Assembly (NCBI GenBank): GCA_016867655.1
Contig: VGJA01000023.1
Span: 1-9,979, forward strand
DNA from: Candidatus Altarchaeales archaeon
Lineage (GTDB): Archaea > Altiarchaeota > Altiarchaeia > IMC4 > SCGC-AAA252-I15
DNA: 9,979 nucleotides
Reading direction: 5' to 3'
The position numbers were made by a program, and so were the translations under genes. The notes below the pieces were generated by a model, which saw nothing but the letters and a program-made list of their open reading frames with translations, was not told where the DNA came from and did no database searches. Numbering within the stretch: position 1 is the stretch's first letter; every line of letters begins with the position of its first letter. Shown in pieces: positions 5,032 to 9,979 of the stretch.

Positions 5032-6918
5032 ATGGAATTTAGTGAGATAAAAAGCGTTGTTGAGGAAAAAGCGCCTGAAGGCAAGGTAGCTAAGGTGGAT
5101 GTGGAGGGGCCCAAGGTGATTCTCTACACCAACGACATAGTATACTTTGTGGAAAACAACCAGAAGGTGAGGGAGCTTGCCACCACGCTGAAGAAGAGGA
5201 TTATAGTCAGGGCAAGCCCAGAATGCTTGATGGAGACTGAGAAGTCCAAGGGCGTCATAGAGGAGGTCATCCCAAAAGAGGCTAACATTTCTGACATAGA
5301 GTTCGACCCGTTTTTTGCTGAAGTTAGAATTGAGGCTGAGAAACTGGGTTTGGTGATTGGAAAGCACGGCTCGACTTTGGATGAGATAATAAGGAAGACC
5401 GGCTGGACACCCAAACTGCTTAGAAAGCCCCCCATACAGTCTGACATGGTCAGGGCTGTGAGGAAGACTCTTTCAGACAGCAGCGAAGACAGGCAGAAGA
5501 TATTGAAAGCGGTTGGAAGGAAGATTTACAGGAAGCCGGACGCGGAGTGCGACTGGATTAGGGTCACTTTTTTGGGCGGAGCAAGCCAGGTCGGCAGGTC
5601 AGCAGTCTTGTTGCAGACTCCGGAAAGCAATGTATTGTTGGACTGTGGGATAGACGTTGCAGGCCAGGATCAAGATAGATACCCTGACTTCAGGGCTGCA
5701 CAGCTGGCCATATCTGATTTGGATGCTGTTGTGATTTCTCACGCGCACTTGGACCACTGTGGGTTTCTACCGTATTTGTACAAATATGGCTATGAAGGCC
5801 CAGTTTACTGCACTGAGCCGACAAGAGATTTGATGGCGCTTTTGCAGTTGGATGCAGTTGAGATTGGAAGCAAGGAAGATAAGGAGCTGCCTTTCACGTC
5901 CAAGGAAGTTAAAACAATGCTGAAGCATACTGTGACTTTGGACTATGAGGAGGTCGCTGACATAACACCTGACATACATTTGACGCTTTACAACGCAGGC
6001 CACATTTTGGGTTCGTCCATATGCCACTTGCATTTGGGAGAAGGCCTGCACAACCTGGTTTACACTGGAGACATAAAGTTTGGGGATACTAGACTTTTGG
6101 AGGCTGCGACATTCGAGTTTCCCAGAGCCGAGACTTTGATAATAGAGTCCACTTACGGAGGCAGATACGACCAGCAGCCGCCTAGGCAGGACGCCGAAAG
6201 GCTGCTGTATGAGATAATACAGAATACTGTGCAGAAGAAGGGCAAGCTTCTGATTCCGGTTTTCTCTGTTGGAAGAAGCCAGGAAGTGATGATGGTTTTG
6301 GAGAGTTTCTACGGTAGGAATGAAATCAACGTTCCAGTGTACCTGGATGGTATGATTTGGGAGGCTACTGCGATACACACTTCTTATCCAGAGTATTTGA
6401 AGAAGAACGTCAAGCACCGTGTGTTCAACGGATTTAACCCGTTTTTGGTTGACGCCTTCAAGAAGGTTGAACACAAGGAAAGGTTGGACATAATAAATTC
6501 CGGAGAGCCTTGCATAGTACTGTCGACTTCCGGCATGATGACTGGCGGCCCAGTGTTGGAGTATTTCAAGCATCTGGCTGAGGATGCAAACAACTCCCTG
6601 GCTTTTGTGGGATACCAGGCTGAAGGCTCATTGGGCAGGAGATTGCAAAACGGTTTGAGCCAGGTTACAGTAGACGACGACGGGAGGACAAAGATGCTGA
6701 ATGTGAGAATGAATGTCCAGACTATAGACGGCTTTTCCGGACACGCAGACAGGAAACAGCTATTGGGTTATGCGAAGAAGATACACCCCAAGCCGAAGAG
6801 GGCTTTGATAGTTCACGGGGAACCAAACAAGTCTGAAAACCTTTCCCACACCTTCAGGGACATGTTCAGGCTGGATTCCACTGTGCCAAGGAATTTAGAC
6901 AGCATCAGGCTGGTTTAA
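5032..6918 (+). CDS. fttA: FttA / aCPSF1, archaeal transcription termination ribonuclease
   Basis: This 628-aa protein has the usual length and order for this family. An N-terminal KH region spans ~1-145, with a GKHG loop at 110-113 in the second KH domain. A metallo-beta-lactamase/beta-CASP nuclease follows from ~175. The active-site residues are visible: HAHLDH at 237-242, His324 (NAGHILGSS), Asp347 (TGDIKFGD), His571 (GFSGHAD) and His595 (IVHGE). The beta-CASP insertion runs between about 370 and 560. Family members are endo/exonucleases related to eukaryotic CPSF73. They cleave nascent RNA after U-rich tracts and terminate archaeal transcription together with RNA polymerase and Spt4/5; this role is taken from the family. 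It lies 411 bp after psmB, on the same strand. Confidence 0.96.
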   Translation: MEFSEIKSVVEEKAPEGKVAKVDVEGPKVILYTNDIVYFVENNQKVRELATTLKKRIIVRASPECLMETEKSKGVIEEVIPKEANISDIEFDPFFAEVRIEAEKLGLVIGKHGSTLDEIIRKTGWTPKLLRKPPIQSDMVRAVRKTLSDSSEDRQKILKAVGRKIYRKPDAECDWIRVTFLGGASQVGRSAVLLQTPESNVLLDCGIDVAGQDQDRYPDFRAAQLAISDLDAVVISHAHLDHCGFLPYLYKYGYEGPVYCTEPTRDLMALLQLDAVEIGSKEDKELPFTSKEVKTMLKHTVTLDYEEVADITPDIHLTLYNAGHILGSSICHLHLGEGLHNLVYTGDIKFGDTRLLEAATFEFPRAETLIIESTYGGRYDQQPPRQDAERLLYEIIQNTVQKKGKLLIPVFSVGRSQEVMMVLESFYGRNEINVPVYLDGMIWEATAIHTSYPEYLKKNVKHRVFNGFNPFLVDAFKKVEHKERLDIINSGEPCIVLSTSGMMTGGPVLEYFKHLAEDANNSLAFVGYQAEGSLGRRLQNGLSQVTVDDDGRTKMLNVRMNVQTIDGFSGHADRKQLLGYAKKIHPKPKRALIVHGEPNKSENLSHTFRDMFRLDSTVPRNLDSIRLV

Positions 6919-7069
6919 AAGTTCTAGGGGCAGGTGCCCCCTACAAAAGGGCTTCCATATCAGCATTTTTCTTCGAGAGGGCTGTAGCAGGCATGTTGCC
7001 ATCGACCGAATATGGCCTAGAAAAACAGCGTTCCTAAGACCTGTTTCCAGATTTTTTGGAATCGATATC
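6919..7069. other. Gap after fttA: GC hairpin and T-run, possible terminator
   Basis: Eight nt after the fttA stop, GGGGC-AGGT-GCCCC (6927-6940) forms a 5-bp stem, extended to TAGGGGCA/TGCCCCCTA if one C bulges. A T5 tract follows at 6964-6968 and a T6 tract at 7052-7057. Either could act as a U-rich archaeal terminator. No gene is visible. Confidence 0.4.
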
Positions 7070-7078
7070 GTTATATAG
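7063..7078 (+). promoter_or_regulatory. Promoter of the DJ-1/PfpI gene, TATA box beside a palindrome
   Basis: TTATATAG (7071-7078) is a good TATA box, expected to start transcription near 7100 and give a leader of about 60 nt to the ATG at 7163. The 8-bp palindrome CGATATCG (7063-7070) directly abuts it in the BRE position, where a regulator could compete with TFB. Confidence 0.5.
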
Positions 7079-7109
7079 GGGTGTATCCTAATACTTTCAC
7101 CCAAGTATC

Positions 7110-7133
7110 GGCCTGCCAAACTGGCCTGCCAAA
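7110..7133 (+). repeat. 11-bp direct repeat in the DJ-1/PfpI leader
   Basis: GGCCTGCCAAA occurs twice (7110-7120 and 7123-7133), 13 bp apart, and a weaker GGCCTATGGC follows at 7138-7147. It lies inside the predicted 5' leader, between the TATA box and the start codon. Confidence 0.6.
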
Positions 7134-7162
7134 TAATGGCCTATGGCTGCTATGGTGATATC

Positions 7163-7687
7163 ATGAAGGCATTGATGGTCTTAGCGCCCAAAAACTTCAG
7201 GGATGAGGAATACAGGACCCCAGCCTTAAAACTGGAGAGGGCTGGGATAACAGTCCACGTCACCGGGCCTACTTCAGGCCCTTACACCGGAATGCTGGGC
7301 AAGGTTGTAACCCCGGACTTGACTTTAGACCAAGTGAAGGTGGACGACTACGACGCAGTGGTTTTGGTTGGAGGCTCTGGGAGCAAGGAATACCTTTGGA
7401 GTAATAGCAAGGTTATTAGCATAGTAAACGAGGCCAGCAAGAAGAACAAGACTATTGCTGCCATATGCTTTTCAAGCGTGGTTCTCGCTAAGGCAGGAAT
7501 CTTGAAGGGAAAGATGGCAACAGTGTCTCCTTCAGGAGAGAGCATCAGGCTGCTGCAGTGGAACGGCGCTGAGTATGTCAAAAAGGGTGTTGTGGTGGAC
7601 GGCAAGATTGTCACTGCTGAAGGGCCTGCCAACTCTGAAGAGTTTGCTGATGCCATAATTTCAGTCATGCAGCCGCAGGGGAAATAA
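7163..7687 (+). CDS. DJ-1/PfpI family protein
   Basis: This is a 174-aa flavodoxin-like protein of the DJ-1/PfpI superfamily. The start at ATG 7163 is preferred over the in-frame ATG at 7136: GGTGAT (7154-7159) is a ribosome binding site for it, and the product then begins MKALMVLAPKNFRDEEY, the normal family N-terminus. The conserved Glu is E15/E16. The nucleophile-elbow Cys is Cys102 (AAICFSSVVLAKAG), after VVLVGGSGS. In PfpI-type proteases a His follows this Cys. Here it is Phe103, so protease activity is unlikely and a stress, deglycase-like or chaperone role is more plausible; the actual reaction is unknown. It has its own promoter and appears monocistronic. Confidence 0.9.
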   Translation: MKALMVLAPKNFRDEEYRTPALKLERAGITVHVTGPTSGPYTGMLGKVVTPDLTLDQVKVDDYDAVVLVGGSGSKEYLWSNSKVISIVNEASKKNKTIAAICFSSVVLAKAGILKGKMATVSPSGESIRLLQWNGAEYVKKGVVVDGKIVTAEGPANSEEFADAIISVMQPQGK

Positions 7688-7740
7688 TTCGGTTTTGTTT
7701 TGTGGTTTTGGCGGGTTTTGCTTTGTGGTTTCCAGGTTTT
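7688..7740 (+). terminator. GT-rich, T-run-rich tract after the DJ-1/PfpI gene
   Basis: Over about 50 nt after the stop the plus strand has almost no A and carries repeated TTTT tracts. It suits U-rich archaeal termination. The composition then flips to A-rich at 7741-7850. Confidence 0.45.
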
Positions 7741-7755
7741 GGAAACTTGGAAACC
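7727..7755. repeat. Nested inverted repeats GGTTTCCA / TGGAAACC
   Basis: GGTTTCCA (7727-7734) pairs perfectly with TGGAAACC (7748-7755) and alternatively, over 7 bp, with TGGAAAC at 7740-7746. The two pairings are mutually exclusive. Confidence 0.55.
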
Positions 7756-7848
7756 GTGGAAACTTGAAAACTGAATACTGAAAACCCGTGAAAACTTGTC
7801 CCCATCGGGGGATCCCCAACAGGGGAAAACCCGTGGAAACTTGAAAAC
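7754..7848. repeat. 18-bp exact direct repeat plus partial copy
   Basis: CCGTGGAAACTTGAAAAC occurs at 7754-7771 and 7831-7848. A partial copy, CCGTGAAAACTTG, is at 7786-7798. A related sequence, CCGCGGAAACCGAAA, is in the psmB-fttA gap at about 4763-4777. Confidence 0.65.
7800..7831 (-). repeat. Intergenic hairpin element, copy B, with adjoining GC hairpin
   Basis: Read on the minus strand, 7831-7812 is GGTTTTCCCC-TGTT-GGGGAT, identical outside the loop to copy A at 4637-4656. Next to it CCCC-ATC-GGGG (7800-7810) forms another stem, and the central GGGGATCCCC (7808-7817) is itself a palindrome, so three mutually exclusive pairings exist. Confidence 0.6.
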
Positions 7849-7856
7849 CCTTAAGA

Positions 7857-7988
7857 TTATTTCAAAAGTCTTTTTACTGCTTCCATTGTTTTTTCCAAGG
7901 TTGGAACTAATGCAAATCTCACATACTTGTCTCCAGGGTTTATTTTGTCTTGGGTTTTGCTTATCAGGTTTCCTGGAACGCAGTTTAT
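7857..7988 (-). pseudogene. Relic 3' end of a second aminotransferase gene
   Basis: On the minus strand this segment reads in frame for 43 codons to a TAA stop. It encodes INCVPGNLISKTQDKINPG and then a tail that parallels the last ~42 residues of the intact aminotransferase just to the right (8066 onward). By hand alignment about 106 of 129 bases match (about 82%). The upstream-coding end is nearly identical and the 3' end more diverged. The changes are mostly conservative (E to D, R to K, S to T, V to M), with one extra Leu codon. Upstream of the Ile codon the similarity stops abruptly at a hairpin arm and an in-frame TGA soon follows. There is no start, PLP lysine or active site, so it cannot make an enzyme. 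Confidence 0.85.
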
Positions 7989-8008
7989 CAACCTTCAGAA
8001 AGGTTGAT
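7987..8008. repeat. Perfect 9-bp stem-loop at the relic breakpoint
   Basis: ATCAACCTT, loop CAGA, AAGGTTGAT. The left arm begins on the last two bases shared with the intact aminotransferase gene, so the hairpin sits exactly where the relic is broken. Confidence 0.65.
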
Positions 8009-8022
8009 CATCAAAGCGGATA

Positions 8023-8049
8023 AGGGGATTTCGCTGCGCTCAATCCCCT
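8023..8049 (-). terminator. Stem-loop after the aminotransferase stop
   Basis: AGGGGATT (8023-8030) pairs perfectly with AATCCCCT (8042-8049) around an 11-nt loop. On the minus strand the hairpin begins 16 nt past the aminotransferase stop. It may stabilise or terminate that mRNA. No clear U-run follows, so the terminator role is uncertain. Confidence 0.45.
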
Positions 8050-8065
8050 AATGCACTATACGACT

Positions 8066-9253
8066 TTATTTCAGCCTATTTACCGCCTCAACTGTTTTTT
8101 CCAAAGAAGGCACTAAAGCAAATCTTACGTATCTTTCTCCGGGATTAATCTTGTCTTGGGTTTTGCTTATCAAGTTTCCTGGAACGCAGTTGATGCCTTT
8201 TTCCAGCAGCAGTTTTTCTGAAAACTTTAGGGGGGTGGTTTTTTCAGGAACCTTGGCCCAGACGAAGAACGTGCCTTCTGGCTTTTTGACTTTGCAGCCA
8301 ATTTTCTCCAAGGCTGGGATTAACGCATCTCTTCTCTGCTTGTAGATTTTCCTCATCTCTTCTGGATGTTTTTCGTCCATGAAGGCTGCTGCAGCGGCAT
8401 GCTGTATTATGTTTGCAACACCCTGTATGCTTTTTCTCTGTATTGACGTGTAAGGTTTAAGCAAATTCGGGTTTTTTGACGCCAGGAAGCCGACTGCGTA
8501 GCCTGTCATCATGCTCCTCTTTGACAACGAGTTTAACACTATGGAGCACGTCTCGGCCTCCTTTATTTCAAATATGCTCATGGGTTTTTTTTCGTAGTAT
8601 AGGTCTGAGTAGCATTCATCTGAAACCAGGAGGATGTTGTTGTCTTTGCACAAGTCTACCGCTTCTCTCATTTTTTCTTTGGAGATTATTTTTCCAGTCG
8701 GACTGTGCGGCGAGTTGAGGTATAGTATTCTGGCTTTCTTCAAGACTTGTTGGGGTATTGAATCGAAGTTTGGCTGGAAGTCGTTTTCTTCCAGCATGTT
8801 CAGGTAGTAGGGTATTCCGCCTGCGAGTGTTGTTCCGTCTGAATAAGGGGGATAGCCTGGGTTGGGTATTAGGGTGACTTCTCCTCTGTTGGGGTTTAGG
8901 AAGTAGCTTGGCAGTTGGAATGATGTGTATTTTGCGCCGTAGGTGGGGATTATTTCATTTTGGTTGAGGTTTACGTTGAATCTTTTTTTCATGTAGTGCC
9001 TAACCGCGCTCAAAAATTCACCGCAACCCAACACATTCGGATAACCCAAATTCTGGGTTTCCTCAACAGCCCTCCTGCAGGCGTTCCTCACAACCTCAGG
9101 AGTCGGGTCAGTGGGGTCGCCAATGCCGAAGTCTATGATAAAACCCCTACCAAACCTGGCCTCAGCCTTCTTCTTGTTGCCGTCAACAACGTCAAAAGGA
9201 TAGGGCGCATCCAAAATCTTCCTCAGATTTTCGTTTAAACCAAACTTAGACAC
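8066..9253 (-). CDS. Class I/II PLP-dependent aminotransferase (DapL/DapC-like)
   Basis: This 395-aa protein is fold-type I and full length. The visible landmarks are DFGIGDPTDPTP (41-52), PNPGYPPY (130-137), NSPHSPTG (180-187), SDECYSDLYY (211-220) with the PLP-ring Asp212 and Tyr215, SLSK with Schiff-base Lys245, GTFFVWAKVP (327-336), and Arg377 (RYVRFALVP) for the substrate carboxylate. Overall it resembles LL-diaminopimelate or succinyldiaminopimelate aminotransferases, but substrate is not assignable. Two usual cofactor contacts are changed: the Asn of NPTG is Ser184, and the Arg of the TGxRxG segment is Ala253. The start is GTG, supported by GAGAGGTG ~8 nt upstream; starting there keeps the family N-terminus. 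No lysine-pathway neighbour is present. A relic of a second copy follows its 3' end. Confidence 0.9.
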   Translation of the reverse strand: MSKFGLNENLRKILDAPYPFDVVDGNKKKAEARFGRGFIIDFGIGDPTDPTPEVVRNACRRAVEETQNLGYPNVLGCGEFLSAVRHYMKKRFNVNLNQNEIIPTYGAKYTSFQLPSYFLNPNRGEVTLIPNPGYPPYSDGTTLAGGIPYYLNMLEENDFQPNFDSIPQQVLKKARILYLNSPHSPTGKIISKEKMREAVDLCKDNNILLVSDECYSDLYYEKKPMSIFEIKEAETCSIVLNSLSKRSMMTGYAVGFLASKNPNLLKPYTSIQRKSIQGVANIIQHAAAAAFMDEKHPEEMRKIYKQRRDALIPALEKIGCKVKKPEGTFFVWAKVPEKTTPLKFSEKLLLEKGINCVPGNLISKTQDKINPGERYVRFALVPSLEKTVEAVNRLK

Positions 9254-9260
9254 AACAAAA

Positions 9261-9270
9261 ACACCTCTCC
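9261..9270 (-). promoter_or_regulatory. Ribosome binding site deciding the aminotransferase GTG start
   Basis: On the minus strand this reads GGAGAGGTGT, a strong match to the archaeal anti-SD, ending 7 nt before the GTG at 9253. No equally good site precedes any internal ATG. Confidence 0.7.
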
Positions 9271-9340
9271 CTTAAACATTAAACAAACAAGGTAAAAAAA
9301 CGCTATTGGCTGATATGGCATTAAAGACAGAAACATCTTT

Positions 9341-9413
9341 TGCGGTTAGTGCAAGGCGTCGTCTTCGCGTGCTTGCATCCTATAGGAAAAATCGGATATA
9401 CGAGCTAACCGCA
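9341..9413 (-). other. 73-nt multi-stem structure, possible RNA element
   Basis: TGCGGTTAG (9341-9349) and CTAACCGCA (9405-9413) form a perfect 9-bp outer stem. Inside it, TGCAAG (9350-9355) pairs with CTTGCA (9372-9377) with an inner GCG/CGC, TCCTATAGGA (9378-9387) is a perfect palindrome, and a 3-bp TCG/CGA stem is possible. On the minus strand it begins at the last codons and stop of the Ser-rich gene and ends ~87 nt before the aminotransferase start. It could be a 3' structure of one gene or a leader element of the other. It lacks a tRNA T-loop (no TTCRA). Confidence 0.4.
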
Positions 9414-9979
9414 GTGGCAGTTTGCTTCGGGAGTGCACCAGTCTGGACAGGGACAGGTGGTGGTTGTGGTTGGAACTCTGACAAATTCTTTGTTGCTTTG
9501 CTCGCCCGAATCGCTGTAATCGTTGTCCCAGTTCAAGTCCACACAGCCGAAGTAGCCGTAAAGCCCTGGAGCAGTGGGGACGTCCACACTGCAACTCCAA
9601 AACGGTCCAACGCCAACGCAAGGCCAGTAACTTTCTGCATTAACACAACCCAAGTAGTCGCTTATGGAAGCCGTTCCACTGCAGGAGTTTGAGCCGACTA
9701 TCTGTTCCATGTTTACTCCGCCAGGCAGTACGGTGGGGTCGTTGGGGTTTTCACTCCAAATGGTGTGGAAAACACAACCAGTGGTGGAACTACTGCTGGA
9801 AGTACTGGAAGTTGTGGAAGAAGTGCTGCTGGAAGTAGAAGTGGAGGAACTGCTGGAAGAGCTGGAACTACTACTACTAGAACTAGAAGAACTGCTGGAA
9901 GAGCTGGAACTACTGCTACTAGAACTAGAAGAGCTGGAACTACTGCTACTAGAACTAGAAGAACTGATGGAAGAAGAAC
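9405..9979 (-). CDS. Ser-rich, Cys-rich putative surface protein, partial at right edge
   Basis: The minus-strand frame is open from the right edge to a TAG at 9405-9407, about 190 residues. It opens with an almost pure serine tract (44 Ser in 45 codons, 9843-9977), then a ~19-residue Ser/Thr stretch. A C-terminal domain with 11 Cys follows, including two similar units of the form CS...GCV[ND] (CSGTASISDYLGCVN and CSVDVP...YGYFGCVD). The end is a CxCx3Cx5CxC knuckle (CPCPDWCTPEANCHC). Low-complexity Ser/Thr linkers and paired Cys are typical of extracellular, glycosylated, disulfide-bonded proteins; this is inferred. The N-terminus, and any signal peptide, is outside the window. The ATG at 9708-9710 is not the likely start because the frame continues upstream with clear protein-like bias. 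Serine is coded by both AGY and TCN codons. I do not recognise the family. Confidence 0.75.
   Translation of the reverse strand, partial: SSSISSSSSSSSSSSSSSSSSSSSSSSSSSSSSSSSSSSSSSSSSTSTSSSTSSTTSSTSSSSSTTGCVFHTIWSENPNDPTVLPGGVNMEQIVGSNSCSGTASISDYLGCVNAESYWPCVGVGPFWSCSVDVPTAPGLYGYFGCVDLNWDNDYSDSGEQSNKEFVRVPTTTTTCPCPDWCTPEANCHCG
9859..9960. repeat. 30-bp tandem repeat encoding ten serines
   Basis: Two identical 30-bp units (9901-9930 and 9931-9960) are adjacent. A third with one mismatch is at 9859-9888, separated by a 12-bp GAACTGCTGGAA spacer. All lie inside the serine tract of the surface protein, so copy number may vary between strains. Confidence 0.75.

Noticed and set aside
5767..6573. 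Long open frame of 268 codons on the minus strand inside fttA
   Set aside because: It lies wholly antisense to a strongly conserved gene, and the product shows no domain or signal and looks like a compositional shadow.
7136..7162. Upstream ATG at 7136 as the DJ-1/PfpI start
   Set aside because: It adds nine residues unlike the family and has no ribosome binding site, whereas ATG 7163 has GGTGAT just upstream and gives the normal N-terminus.
7754..7848. CRISPR-like array from the GGAAACTTGAAAAC repeats
   Set aside because: Only two exact copies and one partial, with unequal spacing and no similar-length unique spacers; no cas genes in the window.
9342..9412. Possible tRNA from a 71-nt stem-closed structure
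   Set aside because: The acceptor-like stem is present but there is no TTCRA T-loop, no conserved T8/G18-G19 pattern and no sensible anticodon arm on either strand.
9341..9413. Integron attC site, because outer arms contain GTTAG and CTAAC
   Set aside because: An attC site needs RYYYAAC on the left and GTTRRRY on the right. Here the arms are in the reverse order on both strands, and no integrase is nearby.
9306..9692. Plus-strand frame antisense to the Ser/Cys-rich gene
   Set aside because: The minus frame has codon-independent Ser bias and a patterned Cys domain; the plus frame has no recognisable protein character.

Overview
This window looks archaeal. Four lines of evidence agree: a 20S proteasome beta subunit with an autocatalytic Thr, the archaeal KH/beta-CASP termination nuclease FttA (aCPSF1), an archaeal-type RNase J, and two consecutive genes with class III (archaellin/pilin-type) signal peptides. 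Promoters with TTTATATA-like boxes and very short leaders, plus GGTG-type ribosome binding sites, fit the same picture. The gene mix would suit a DPANN-like or euryarchaeal genome. I cannot name a phylum from the sequence alone.

Layout. Positions 1-750 (minus) hold two type IV pilin-like genes, the second cut by the left edge. Positions 751-816 are a divergent promoter. Positions 817-1047 (plus) encode a 76-aa possible PC4-like protein, convergent with a 122-aa winged-helix-like protein (1063-1431, minus). A second divergent promoter follows, then a highly charged protein of unknown family (1528-2619, plus) that overlaps tail-to-tail by 4 bp with RNase J (2616-3899, minus). RNase J diverges from psmB (3985-4620, plus) across a promoter with two TTTATATA boxes 16 bp apart. 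A hairpin-rich 411-bp gap leads to fttA (5032-6918, plus). After that come a DJ-1/PfpI protein (7163-7687, plus), a 378-bp repeat-rich gap with a relic gene fragment, a class I/II aminotransferase (8066-9253, minus), and a Ser-rich, Cys-rich surface protein (9405-9979, minus) that runs off the right edge.

How the genes fit together. The centre is an RNA and protein turnover neighbourhood. RNase J (5'-3' exonuclease family), FttA (3'-end formation and transcription termination) and PsmB (proteasome core) sit side by side. Two surface-protein loci lie at the two ends of the window.

The most interesting non-coding content is as follows. (1) A 43-codon relic of a second aminotransferase 3' end lies next to the intact gene, still in frame and with mostly conservative changes. 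(2) A GGTTTTCCCC-N4-GGGGAT hairpin element occurs in two different gaps in opposite orientations. (3) An 18-bp exact repeat and several perfect stem-loops cluster in the gaps. (4) A 73-nt multi-stem structure starts at the stop codon of the Ser-rich gene. I saw no tRNA, rRNA, CRISPR array, transposase or defence locus.
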